From Paenibacillus segetis (lineage in GTDB: Bacteria; Bacillota; Bacilli; Paenibacillales; Paenibacillaceae): a DNA stretch of 64,000 bases. A model generated the notes under the pieces. That model searched no databases. It saw only the letters and a list, made by a program, of their open reading frames with translations, and was not told the DNA's origin. Numbering within the stretch: the first letter of the stretch is position 1; each line of letters begins with the position of its first letter. A program made the translations under genes and the position numbers. Where the stretch lies: NCBI RefSeq assembly GCF_014639155.1, contig NZ_BMFT01000003.1, positions 186,001-250,000 of the forward strand, read 5' to 3'. Shown here piece after piece: positions 18,100 to 26,372 of this stretch.

Positions 18100-18456
18100 T
18101 CAATCACAAACTTCTGGTCGTCCTTCTTCATCCTTCATACGGAACGATTGTCCACAGCCACAAGAAGCAATAGCGTTTGGATTATTTATAGTAAATCCAC
18201 CGCTCATTCCAGACTCCTGAAAGTCGATCTCTAGACCGTTTAGAAAGCGGACACTCTCTTTATCCACAACAACTTTAAGGCCACCAACTTCCAAGTGAAC
18301 ATCTTCTTCACTTTCTTGATCGTCTAGACCCATTCCATATGAGAAACCGCTGCATCCACCTGGATTTACACCCAGACGCAGAAACATGTTAGGTGTTTCC
18401 TCTTCAGCTAGCATGTCTTTTATTCTTTTCATCGCACTATCCGATATATTAATCAT
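18100..18456 (-). CDS. HesB/IscA-family iron-sulfur assembly protein
   Basis: A 118-residue A-type Fe-S carrier. The three ligand cysteines are present: NPGGCSGFSYGM and the C-terminal SCGCG. Such proteins accept clusters from a SUF scaffold and pass them to apoproteins, for example radical SAM enzymes. The ATG at 18456 has an ideal AAGGAGG; the eight upstream codons are discarded. In B. subtilis a homologue (YutM) lies near yutI/yuzB/yutJ, and all of those relatives occur within 3 kb here. Confidence 0.93.
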   Translation of the reverse strand: MINISDSAMKRIKDMLAEEETPNMFLRLGVNPGGCSGFSYGMGLDDQESEEDVHLEVGGLKVVVDKESVRFLNGLEIDFQESGMSGGFTINNPNAIASCGCGQSFRMKDEEGRPEVCD

Positions 18457-18563
18457 TCTCCATCCTCCTTTTGCGTACAACTAAATTATACTCCACAAGC
18501 ACCATACCCTCAAGTAATGTGATATTTATTGTTGCAAATATACCAGACATAAAATCTAGCTTA

Positions 18564-18592
18564 TTGCCCCCTTGGATATGGGGGTTTATAAT
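18564..18592 (+). promoter_or_regulatory. Likely mqnE promoter
   Basis: TTGCCC (18564-18569), a 17-base spacer and TATAAT (18587-18592), about 90 bases before the mqnE start. The leader contains a short CCCC/GGGG hairpin near 18644-18656 of unknown meaning. Confidence 0.5.
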
Positions 18593-18683
18593 AGGTAGGT
18601 ATTTAAAATGTCAAATTGGACGGATCTCAAAATATAAGTAATTCCCCTTTGCGGGGCGTCTACTTGGAAGCGGAGGGTATTAA

Positions 18684-19790
18684 ATGAACACAGTTGTTAG
18701 TCCAAGCACAGATAAAAGAATGGCAGAAATTATTGAGAAGGTCTCTAACGGAGAAAGACTTACCCTAGAAGACGGAATATATTTATATAAGAGCGACGAT
18801 TTATTGACCATTGGACAATTAGCCAATGAGGTTAATCTTAGAAAGAACGGGAAAAAAGTATATTTTATCGAGAATATGAGCCTGTATTTCACCAATGTTT
18901 GTGAATCATATTGTGCGTTCTGTAACTTCCGTAAGGATCAGGGGGAAGAGGGCTCCTATACGTTATCAGGCGAAGAGATGATTGCCTACGTCGAGCAACA
19001 TATTCACCCCGGAATTCGGGAATTCCATATTGTTGGTGGCCACAATAATCATGTGCCTTTTCAATATTATGTGGACTCGCTTAAAGCACTTAATGAACGT
19101 TTCCCAGACGTCACTATCAAAGCCTATACGGCAGCAGAGATCGAATTTTTCACACGGATTAGTGGACTAAGTACAGCAGAAGTGCTTACAGAGCTTCGCA
19201 AAGCCGGTCTCCAATCGTTAACAGGAGGCGGTGCCGAAATACTATCAGATCAATACCGCGAGAAAATGAAAGTCGACAAAGCCAACGTCGACCAATATCT
19301 CGATGTCCATCGGACGGCTCACCAGCTTGGGATGAAGACTCATACAACGATGTTATATGGTTCAATCGAATCTCATGAGGATCGTATCCGCCATATGATG
19401 CAAATCCGCGAGCTTCAGGATGAGACAGGTGGATTTATGGTGTTCATTCCACTATCCATGCAGCCGCGCAACAAGAATGCGGGAATTATGCGCCGGAACT
19501 CTGCCTATGAAGATCTCAAGACCATTGCGATTAGCAGATTGATGCTTGATAACATCCAACACATCAAAGCCTATTTCATCAATATTGGAGTACAGCTCAC
19601 TCAGGTTGCGCTCTCGTTTGGAGCATCTGACGTACATGGCACCATTCTCAAGGAAAGAATCAGTCATGCCGCCGGTGCTTTAACTCCTGAAGGTATGACT
19701 CGCAAAGAGCTCATCTGGCTCATTCAAGGTGCTGGGCGTATCCCAGTTGAACGCGATACCTTCTATAACGAAATTCAAGTTTACGAATAG
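18684..19790 (+). CDS. mqnE: Aminofutalosine synthase MqnE (radical SAM)
   Basis: A 368-residue radical SAM enzyme. The cluster motif CESYCAFC (C73, C77, C80) is the CxxxCxxC used to bind [4Fe-4S] and SAM; the flanking YFTNVCESYCAFCNF, HIVGGHNN and SLTGGGAEI patterns match the MqnE/MqnC group. It adds an adenosyl radical to 3-(1-carboxyvinyloxy)benzoate to form aminofutalosine, the second step of the futalosine menaquinone route. The start follows GCGGAGGG. MqnC is a close relative, but length and N-terminus favour MqnE. Other pathway genes are absent except the UbiD-like gene at 26.4-28.1 kb. Confidence 0.9.
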   Translation: MNTVVSPSTDKRMAEIIEKVSNGERLTLEDGIYLYKSDDLLTIGQLANEVNLRKNGKKVYFIENMSLYFTNVCESYCAFCNFRKDQGEEGSYTLSGEEMIAYVEQHIHPGIREFHIVGGHNNHVPFQYYVDSLKALNERFPDVTIKAYTAAEIEFFTRISGLSTAEVLTELRKAGLQSLTGGGAEILSDQYREKMKVDKANVDQYLDVHRTAHQLGMKTHTTMLYGSIESHEDRIRHMMQIRELQDETGGFMVFIPLSMQPRNKNAGIMRRNSAYEDLKTIAISRLMLDNIQHIKAYFINIGVQLTQVALSFGASDVHGTILKERISHAAGALTPEGMTRKELIWLIQGAGRIPVERDTFYNEIQVYE

Positions 19791-19847
19791 AACTGCTGCC
19801 TTACGCTCGAACTTAAAAAAAGTTGTGCAGAAGGGAACGTGGGTTGG

Positions 19848-20909
19848 ATGAGACAATTCGTCATTCTTGGTGGAGGATATGGGGGAATATCAGTCATTCA
19901 TGAGTTATTCAAAGGCCATATCCCGTCAGATGTACAAATCACTTTAGTTGATCGCATGCCTTTTCAGAGCTTGAAGACGGAGTACTATGCACTGGCAGCT
20001 GGAACAGCTTCTGATCATGAACTACGGGTTCCCTTTCCTAACTATCCGGAATTACAAATCAAATATGGAGAAATCAGTACCCTTGATATGGAACAACGTC
20101 TGGTCCACTTTGTGGAAGGGGAGACCCTTCCATATGATCAGCTTGTGATCGCCCTTGGATGTACTGATAATTACCATAATATTCAGGGTGCCGAACAAAA
20201 TTCCTACAGCATCCAATCCTTTGCAGCCGTTCGAAACACCTATATGCAAATAAACAACAGCAAACCTTACAGTAACATCAATATTATTGGCGGAGGGCTA
20301 AGCGGTGTAGAACTTGCCGCTGAACTTAGGGAGAGCCGGCCCGATCTGAACATTACGATCATTGACCGTGGCTCCCGGGTATTATCCGCCTTTCCACCCA
20401 AAGTATCAGGTTATGTAAACAAATGGTTCCAAGAGCATGAAGTGAAAGCTCTATCTTATATTTCAATCACCTCTCTTGAACCTGGGATCATCAATTATGG
20501 GGATGGATTCATTTCCACGGATGTCACGGTGTGGACAGCAGGAATTCGCCCCGCTGCATTAGTGCAGGGGATGGACGTCAGTAAAGATCCACAAGGGCGT
20601 ATTCTGCTGAATGAATATCATCAGATTCCTAGCTACCCCGAAATATTCGTTTGCGGTGATTGTGCGAGTTTACCATTTGCTCCAAGCGCTCAAGCAGCGG
20701 AGGGGCAAGGCTACCAAATCGCTCAAGTTGCATGCGCGTTATGGCGTGGAGAAACACCGAAGCTCTCAAGTATCAAATTAAAAGGTACCTTAGGGTCTCT
20801 AGGCAAAAAAGCCGGCTTTGGCCTCATGGGAACAAAACAAGTAACTGGCCGAGTTCCGCGTATGCTCAAGAGCGGGGTGCTGTGGATGTCCAAGCACCAC
20901 CTCGGTTAA
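19848..20909 (+). CDS. yutJ: NADH dehydrogenase-like flavoprotein (YutJ type)
   Basis: A 353-residue FAD/NAD(P) oxidoreductase with an N-terminal FAD fold (FVILGGGYGG), a second dinucleotide fold (INIIGGGLSGVELAAEL, near 145) and IFVCGDCA near 270. It is shorter than the YumB-like enzyme at 12.3 kb and is its distant paralogue. The convergent order with yuzB and then yutI is as in B. subtilis, supporting the name YutJ. The ATG at 19848 is preferred, since the GTG three codons earlier lies too close to AAGGGA. The stop overlaps the convergent yuzB stop. Confidence 0.82.
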   Translation: MRQFVILGGGYGGISVIHELFKGHIPSDVQITLVDRMPFQSLKTEYYALAAGTASDHELRVPFPNYPELQIKYGEISTLDMEQRLVHFVEGETLPYDQLVIALGCTDNYHNIQGAEQNSYSIQSFAAVRNTYMQINNSKPYSNINIIGGGLSGVELAAELRESRPDLNITIIDRGSRVLSAFPPKVSGYVNKWFQEHEVKALSYISITSLEPGIINYGDGFISTDVTVWTAGIRPAALVQGMDVSKDPQGRILLNEYHQIPSYPEIFVCGDCASLPFAPSAQAAEGQGYQIAQVACALWRGETPKLSSIKLKGTLGSLGKKAGFGLMGTKQVTGRVPRMLKSGVLWMSKHHLG

Positions 20910-21136
20910 CTAAGCTCTTTTATTTTGTTCAGAATCACCTCATATAAGTCATCAGCAGTTTCCGCCTCCACAGTCTCACCATTAACCATTGCATAGGGAG
21001 TCAAATAGCACATCCCGCACCCAGTCAGGCAGCCATATTCATATACATCACACTCATGCTGCTCTTTCAGCTTCTTCATCATTTCATCCGTACCGAAATG
21101 AGCGTTGTTTGCGCAAAATTCAATAATTGGTCTCAC
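20906..21136 (-). CDS. yuzB: YuzB family protein (UPF0349, DUF1450)
   Basis: A 76-residue protein with the family pattern IEFCANNA...VYEYGCLTGCGMC...YAMVNGE. The cysteine set (C8 and CLTGCGMC) suggests a metal or thiol function, but none is established. The GTG start has CGGAGG. It is divergent from the NifU-like gene and convergent with yutJ, the same trio as in B. subtilis, which points to a shared Fe-S or redox role by association only. Confidence 0.9.
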   Translation of the reverse strand: MRPIIEFCANNAHFGTDEMMKKLKEQHECDVYEYGCLTGCGMCYLTPYAMVNGETVEAETADDLYEVILNKIKELS

Positions 21137-21222
21137 GGGCTACCTCCGTTTTTGCAAGCCATTTAAATTTTAGTTTTTTTGTACTATAATGAATAAGTAA
21201 TAAAGAAAGGAGTTGAACTCAA

Positions 21223-21468
21223 GTGAGCGAAAACGTACAAGATAAATTGTATGACGAAGTACTAGAAGTTCTAGATAAACTTCGCCCATTCCTACAGCGT
21301 GACGGTGGCGACGTCGATCTCGTCGATGTTGAAGATGGTATCGTCAAGCTAAGATTGATGGGTGCTTGTGGCAGTTGCCCTAGTTCCACTATCACTCTCA
21401 AAGCAGGGATCGAACGCGCTTTGTTTGAAGAAGTGGAAGGCGTACAAGAGGTCGTACAAGTATTTTAA
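21223..21468 (+). CDS. yutI: NifU-like Fe-S scaffold/carrier (YutI)
   Basis: An 81-residue stand-alone C-terminal NifU domain. [20 protein letters not shown] leads to the cluster-binding [10 protein letters not shown] (CxxC), which holds a [4Fe-4S] cluster between two subunits in this family. The GTG start follows AAAGGAG. It works with the HesB/IscA-type protein 3 kb away as an Fe-S carrier. A terminator follows directly. Confidence 0.94.
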   Translation: MSENVQDKLYDEVLEVLDKLRPFLQRDGGDVDLVDVEDGIVKLRLMGACGSCPSSTITLKAGIERALFEEVEGVQEVVQVF

Positions 21469-21490
21469 TGAAATATAGAAATATTGAAAA

Positions 21491-21539
21491 TAAACCCAGA
21501 CCTTCCGGTTCAATCGGAAGCCGGGTTTATTTTTTATGT
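21491..21539. terminator. Bidirectional terminator
   Basis: AAACCC...CTTCCG pairs with CGGAAG...GGGTTT, followed by TATTTTTT on the plus strand. It separates yutI from the convergent SDR gene. Confidence 0.85.
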
Positions 21540-21572
21540 CGTAGCGCGAAAATACGATTTCGGTTGATGATG

Positions 21573-22346
21573 CTAAGTTGGTTTGATCCATGGACGAATC
21601 GGATCCAATCCACCGGAAATATCCATAATATTCCCTGTAATAAAGTCAGAATTCGATTCGCATAAAAACGCAATGACGCGAGCGATATCCTCGCCACTGC
21701 CAGGTCGGCCTAAAGGCGTCTCTCCATCCTGGATTTGTCTAGCATCAGCAATAGACATCTCTTTATTCGAACCCCGAATGTCTCCAGGACATACCATGTT
21801 CACTGTTATTCCGTAGGGTGCTTCTTCTACAGCTAATGTCTTGGTAAAAGAGACTAGGCCCGTCTTCGCAGCCGCATATACTGCCCGGTGGGGCCAAGCC
21901 CGCGATTCCGCAGCATGACCAAAGCCGAAATGTATAATCCTACCCCAGCCTTTCTCCCTCATCCCCTGAAGTACAAGATGATCCAGAAGTAGGGTTCCCA
22001 CGAAGTTCCCTTCAATCATCGCCAAAATCTGTGTTTGACTATAATCAGCAAACAACCTGCGTTCACGGATGAACGGCCCAGCATTGTTCACTAGGATATC
22101 TATTGTTCCGAGCGCATCTGTGACCTGCTTGACCATTGCCTCGAGCTCCTCAGACCTAGAAATATCAGCCTGAACCGTAATGCACTGTACGCCCAGATGT
22201 TGTATCTCAGAGCGGAGAGCCAGCGCCTCGGACTCGCTATGTACATAATTGATCGCAATATGGCATCCTTGCGCAGCAAGGGTCAATGCTGTCTTCTTGC
22301 CAAGCCCTTTGGCGCTTCCAGTAATGAGGGCAACCTTTCCCTTCAA
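21573..22346 (-). CDS. Short-chain dehydrogenase/reductase with an atypical catalytic site
   Basis: A 257-residue SDR. The NAD(P)-binding TGSAKGLG (residues 10-17), DILVNNAGP and YAAAK (Tyr/Lys pair) are present, and the C-terminus FITGNIMDISGG is typical. The usual catalytic serine, in a patch like IINISS before the YxxxK, is missing: the corresponding segment is IIHFGFGH. It may therefore have altered or weak activity. It starts at TTG with AAGGAGGAGAGG. Substrate unknown; FabG-like sequence alone does not place it in fatty acid synthesis. Confidence 0.85.
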   Translation of the reverse strand: MKGKVALITGSAKGLGKKTALTLAAQGCHIAINYVHSESEALALRSEIQHLGVQCITVQADISRSEELEAMVKQVTDALGTIDILVNNAGPFIRERRLFADYSQTQILAMIEGNFVGTLLLDHLVLQGMREKGWGRIIHFGFGHAAESRAWPHRAVYAAAKTGLVSFTKTLAVEEAPYGITVNMVCPGDIRGSNKEMSIADARQIQDGETPLGRPGSGEDIARVIAFLCESNSDFITGNIMDISGGLDPIRPWIKPT

Positions 22347-22524
22347 TATCCTCTCCTCCTTCTAAGTACCTTTATTTCAAGTATAGAAGATTTAATGCAT
22401 TCCCACAAACAAAGAAGGAGATATATAAGTCTAACTTAACTAATAGTGTGTGATTCATGGCTACGATAACAAAATGTTCTTCCGATCGCTTTGTCCCCAA
22501 ATTTCTTGATGAAGAGAACAAAAA

Positions 22525-22557
22525 AATCCCGTTTACCATCAAGAGGTAAACGGGATT
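22525..22557 (-). terminator. Terminator of the metNIQ operon
   Basis: AATCCCGTTTACC and GGTAAACGGGATT form a perfect 13-bp stem; the minus strand continues in TTTTTT. Confidence 0.93.
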
Positions 22558-22582
22558 CAATGAAGCAAAGAAAATACGTTCC

Positions 22583-23446
22583 TTAGAATACAGGTACTAG
22601 AGCACCTTGATACGTATCATTGATGAATGTTCTTACATCTTCAGAAGTTAGTGCCTTTGCCAATTTTTGAATCGCATCGGAATCCTTGTTATCAGGACGA
22701 GCAACCAAAATGTTGGTGTAAGGGGAATCCTTATCTTCGATAAAGAGTGCATCCTTTGTTGGATTTAGCTTAGCTTCAATCGCATAGTTTGTGTTGATCA
22801 ATGCAAAATCAACTTCTTCTAATTGACGAGGCAGCATAGCCGCTTCACTTTCAATGATTTTCAGGTTTTTCGGATTTTCTACGATGTCAGCTTTAGTTGC
22901 TGTAATTCCAGCGCCATCTTTCAGCTTGATCAATCCTTGTTTTTCAAGCAATAACAATGCGCGTCCACCATTCGTAGCATCATTCGGGATGGCTACTTTT
23001 GCGCCGTCTTTAATTTCATCAACCGATTTGTATTTTTTGGAGTAAGCGCCAAATGGCTCAACATGGACACCTACAACAGATACTAGATCATAGTTGTTTT
23101 CTTTGTTTTGCTCATCAAGGTAAGGCTGGTGTTGGAAATAGTTAGCGTCTAGTTGTTTTTCAAATAACTGAACGTTAGGTTGAACATAATCGGAGAATTC
23201 TACAACTTGCAAATCCACGCCTTCTTCTTTCAACTTTGGAGCAATGAATTTCAAAATATCAGCATGCGGTACAGTTGCACCTACGACCAATTTCACTGAT
23301 TCTGCTGCCGGTGTTTCATTTTGTGCTGTATTGCCTTCAGATGCTTGTGAGTTATTTGCTGCATTGTTCTTAGCATTGTTATTACCGCAAGCTGCGAGTA
23401 CCAGAACCAATGCCAGCGTTAAAAAAGATAAAGTCCATTTTTTCAT
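22583..23446 (-). CDS. metQ: Methionine ABC transporter substrate-binding lipoprotein
   Basis: A 287-residue NlpA/MetQ-family lipoprotein. The signal peptide ends in a lipobox LAAC (residues 17-20), then an Asn-rich linker. The mature part shows the family pattern VGATVPHADILKF, FSDYVQPN and DANYFQHQPYLDEQ. It captures methionine outside the cell for MetI/MetN. It is the last gene of metN-metI-metQ, under a SAM-I riboswitch, which supports methionine as substrate. Confidence 0.95.
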   Translation of the reverse strand: MKKWTLSFLTLALVLVLAACGNNNAKNNAANNSQASEGNTAQNETPAAESVKLVVGATVPHADILKFIAPKLKEEGVDLQVVEFSDYVQPNVQLFEKQLDANYFQHQPYLDEQNKENNYDLVSVVGVHVEPFGAYSKKYKSVDEIKDGAKVAIPNDATNGGRALLLLEKQGLIKLKDGAGITATKADIVENPKNLKIIESEAAMLPRQLEEVDFALINTNYAIEAKLNPTKDALFIEDKDSPYTNILVARPDNKDSDAIQKLAKALTSEDVRTFINDTYQGALVPVF

Positions 23447-23507
23447 AACAGTATGACCTCCTAATTTTTTTTGAATAAGGATCTGGGGCTCTATATATAG
23501 TAATTCC

Positions 23508-24176
23508 TTATTTCCGGGTAAAATAAATCACTAACCGATCTCCCAACATTTGTAGTGCCTGCACCAGAACGACCATCAAGATTACAGCAACAATCATAAC
23601 TTCCGATTGATAACGGTAATAACCGTATTGAATCGCTAAGCTACCTAAGCCACCGCCCCCAACCATACCCGACATCGCTGTGTAAGATACAAGTGTAACG
23701 GCCGTAATCGTCATCGCAGCAAAGAGACCGGGTAACGATTCTGGGAGTAATACCTTTCGTATGACTTGCATTGTAGAAGCTCCCATCGCCTGAGATGCCT
23801 CAATAACTCCACGATCCACTTCACGAAGTGCTGTCTCAACGAGCCGAGCAAAGAATGGGGCAGCCCCTATGACCAGCGGAACAATCGTACCTTGAACTCC
23901 CATCGATACCCCAACTACAAACCTTGTAAATGGAATCAATGCGACAATCAGAATGATAAATGGAACGGAACGTACGATATTAACAATTAACGATAATATT
24001 CTGTAAACCCATCCTAAAACCCAGGAATTGGACCTAGATAAGGTATACAGTAGTACACCCAGCGGTAAACCGATCAGAAACGTGAAGAATGTAGCGTATC
24101 CCATCATGAGCAAAGTATCGACCGAAGCACTGCCGATTTCTGACCAATTTACTTTAGAGAAATCTAATCCTCCCAT
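23508..24176 (-). CDS. metI: Methionine ABC transporter permease
   Basis: A 222-residue permease with five or six membrane helices and the ABC permease (EAA) loop EASQAMGASTMQVIRKVLLPESLPG near residues 135-160, the contact point for the ATPase. The ATG shares one base with the metN stop (TAATG), so the two are translationally coupled. Confidence 0.95.
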   Translation of the reverse strand: MGGLDFSKVNWSEIGSASVDTLLMMGYATFFTFLIGLPLGVLLYTLSRSNSWVLGWVYRILSLIVNIVRSVPFIILIVALIPFTRFVVGVSMGVQGTIVPLVIGAAPFFARLVETALREVDRGVIEASQAMGASTMQVIRKVLLPESLPGLFAAMTITAVTLVSYTAMSGMVGGGGLGSLAIQYGYYRYQSEVMIVAVILMVVLVQALQMLGDRLVIYFTRK

Positions 24177-25192
24177 TATCCAATCACCTCCACATCAAGA
24201 TCGCGTTCCCGAAGCAGTGCAAGGGTTCGGTCAACATCACTTGCGTCACCTTCAAAAGAAACGGTAAGCTGTCCATAAGGTACTTCCTTAATCGTAGAGA
24301 TTGTTCCATGCAGAATCGCGAAGTTAACATTGGTCTGACGCACTACTTGAGATAGGACTGATTCATACGTTTTAGCACCAAGGAATGTAATTCTAACAAG
24401 CCTAGCCCACTGTGGATGCTGCACGGAGTTCGCTAATTTCAATCCAGCCTCAGCAAACGAGTCATGATTGATAAACTCGCGCGTTACTTGGTGCTTCGGC
24501 TTAAGGAATACTTGACTCACTGGGCCTTGTTCCACGATATTTCCCTGATGAATAACGGCTACCCGATCACAGATGGTCTGAATGACGTTCATCTCATGTG
24601 TGATGAGTAGAATCGTTAAGTTAAACTTTCTGTTAATATCCAGGAGTAGCTTCAAGATCGAATCCGTCGTCTGGGGATCAAGTGCTGATGTCGCTTCATC
24701 GCATAGTAACACATCCGGATCGCTAGCGAGCGCTCTAGCAATACCAACCCTCTGCTTTTGTCCTCCAGATAATTGAGCCGGGTACTTATTCCGATGCTCT
24801 TCAAGCCCTACTAGGGCCAGGAGCTCATTAACCTTCTTAGCGATCTCAGCCTTCGGTGTTCCGATCAACGTAAGTGGAAAAGCGATGTTGTTATATACCG
24901 TGGCAGAGGACAGCAGGTTAAAATGCTGAAAGATCATGCCAATTTTGCTACGCTGACGCTGAAGCTCTCGTTTTCTTAGGCTTGTCAGCTCGGTGCCACC
25001 CACCCAAACTTCACCAGTAGTAGGCCGTTCGAGTAAATTAATACAACGGATTAGCGTACTTTTTCCGGCACCGGAATGACCGATGACGCCAAAGATCTCA
25101 CCTTTTCCTACAGTCAGATTAACACCGGACAAAGCCGTTGTAGCTTTTTGTTTGCTTCCATATGTTTTGGTCAGCTGTTTAAGTTCAATCAT
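24176..25192 (-). CDS. metN: Methionine ABC transporter ATPase
   Basis: A 338-residue ABC ATPase with Walker A GHSGAGKST (residues 38-46), signature LSGGQKQR, Walker B VLLCDEATSALD and the switch histidine in LLITHEM. The C-terminal NIL-type regulatory domain (residues about 260-338) binds methionine in the E. coli homologue and inhibits transport. First gene of the operon, preceded by AAAGGGGG and a SAM-I riboswitch. Confidence 0.96.
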   Translation of the reverse strand: MIELKQLTKTYGSKQKATTALSGVNLTVGKGEIFGVIGHSGAGKSTLIRCINLLERPTTGEVWVGGTELTSLRKRELQRQRSKIGMIFQHFNLLSSATVYNNIAFPLTLIGTPKAEIAKKVNELLALVGLEEHRNKYPAQLSGGQKQRVGIARALASDPDVLLCDEATSALDPQTTDSILKLLLDINRKFNLTILLITHEMNVIQTICDRVAVIHQGNIVEQGPVSQVFLKPKHQVTREFINHDSFAEAGLKLANSVQHPQWARLVRITFLGAKTYESVLSQVVRQTNVNFAILHGTISTIKEVPYGQLTVSFEGDASDVDRTLALLRERDLDVEVIG

Positions 25193-25271
25193 GCGGATAA
25201 CCCCCTTTATAAATTAATGTGTTTCTTCCTTCTTAAGGAGATTCCATCAGGCCTTTTCCTAAAAAAACAAA

Positions 25272-25299
25272 AGAGCCCCTTTGCAGAATCAAGGGCTCT
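25272..25299 (-). terminator. SAM riboswitch terminator
   Basis: AGAGCCC and GGGCTCT close a stem followed on the minus strand by TTTTGTTTTTTT, downstream of the SAM-I aptamer. It is the off-state element of the switch. Confidence 0.9.
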
Positions 25300-25312
25300 C
25301 TTTACGTAAAGA

Positions 25313-25471
25313 CAATGCCTTCTCATCTGCCAAAATCATGACCACATCAGGTACATGATTTTGAAGGAATTAGCACCATGTCATTTGATCAATAAGCGAT
25401 AACTTAGATCACTATTAAACAAATCGGTTGCTGGGCTTCATCGGGCCTTTCCCTCCGCCACTCTCGATAAG
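25313..25471 (-). promoter_or_regulatory. SAM-I (S-box) riboswitch controlling metNIQ
   Basis: The minus strand carries the S-box blocks CTTATCGAGAGTGGCGGAGG, GGCCCGATGAAGCCCAGCAA, GGTGCTAATTCC and GCAGATGAGAAG in order. SAM binding favours the downstream terminator and shuts off methionine uptake. Position and order are canonical. Confidence 0.97.
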
Positions 25472-25582
25472 AAATATGAAGTTATATGAAATCATCGGAT
25501 GTAATATTTCAGAAACTATTTTAGAGTATAGATACTTTCCTCTGTTTTGTCAAAGAAAAACATTTCCACAAGGATATGACCT

Positions 25583-26287
25583 TCACCGTTGCCATCTTTT
25601 AACTATATATTCGAAGGCTGTATACAAAGTTTTACACACCATTTGATACCCTTGATCCAAATCCTGCAGATGCCCATCGAGATCCTCAAGCTCAATCTTG
25701 CCGTATAGTGCCTGATGGCGCTGCCACAGATCATCCTTCAACTCCGAGTTCATATAATGAATTTCTGTATTACGGCGTCCGCGAAGCACATTCAGCGTTT
25801 CCTTGTACTGTTCTTTGATCGAAAACAACTTGTCTCCCAGCTCGATATGCACCTTCAGATAATGGAATTGACGGAGTACCGTGAAATAAGAATAATGAGT
25901 TTTGACTTTGGACGTATTCAGATCATACATTTCATTGAGAATCGTACCGAGTTTATCTAGAATAGAAAAAACGCGAATAAAGCCGTCTTTGTAGAAAAAT
26001 ACATATCGCGCATAATCACCTTTCTCAGCAGCATCCATATCTTCAACATAATCCTTCACAACCTTCTTACGAAAAAAAGTTGCTGCAAAAAGACACTGCT
26101 CCAGTTCATCGAGCGAGGAAATCAACCCATGCGTCCACACTTCAAGCTTCCGGTAATCATGACTTGGATCTTGATGGCGTTCCATTTCTTTCTGTAATAG
26201 CTTGACGCCCTGTACCATGATGTCCATTGTATCCGCAAGCAAGCCTTCATTTTGTCTTGGTGGTTCACCAAGTAAACTACGCAACAT
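25583..26287 (-). CDS. HEPN-like all-helical protein (possible Cthe_2314-type)
   Basis: A 234-residue soluble, helical, highly charged protein. RGRRNTEIHYM near residues 170-180 contains R-x4-H, the hallmark of HEPN domains; in ribonuclease members Arg and His are catalytic. The overall pattern seems close to the Cthe_2314-like HEPN group seen in Gram-positives. No partner antitoxin (such as an MNT nucleotidyltransferase) lies beside it; it follows the UbiD decarboxylase gene on the same strand by 85 bp. RNase activity is a possibility only. The start follows GTGAGG. Confidence 0.6.
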   Translation of the reverse strand: MLRSLLGEPPRQNEGLLADTMDIMVQGVKLLQKEMERHQDPSHDYRKLEVWTHGLISSLDELEQCLFAATFFRKKVVKDYVEDMDAAEKGDYARYVFFYKDGFIRVFSILDKLGTILNEMYDLNTSKVKTHYSYFTVLRQFHYLKVHIELGDKLFSIKEQYKETLNVLRGRRNTEIHYMNSELKDDLWQRHQALYGKIELEDLDGHLQDLDQGYQMVCKTLYTAFEYIVKRWQR

Positions 26288-26372
26288 AACTTTTCCTCAC
26301 TTCCTAAATTCAGCACTGGATATCCCTTTTTTTGGGATACATCAATATCAATCGACGACTTCTGAGAATCAT

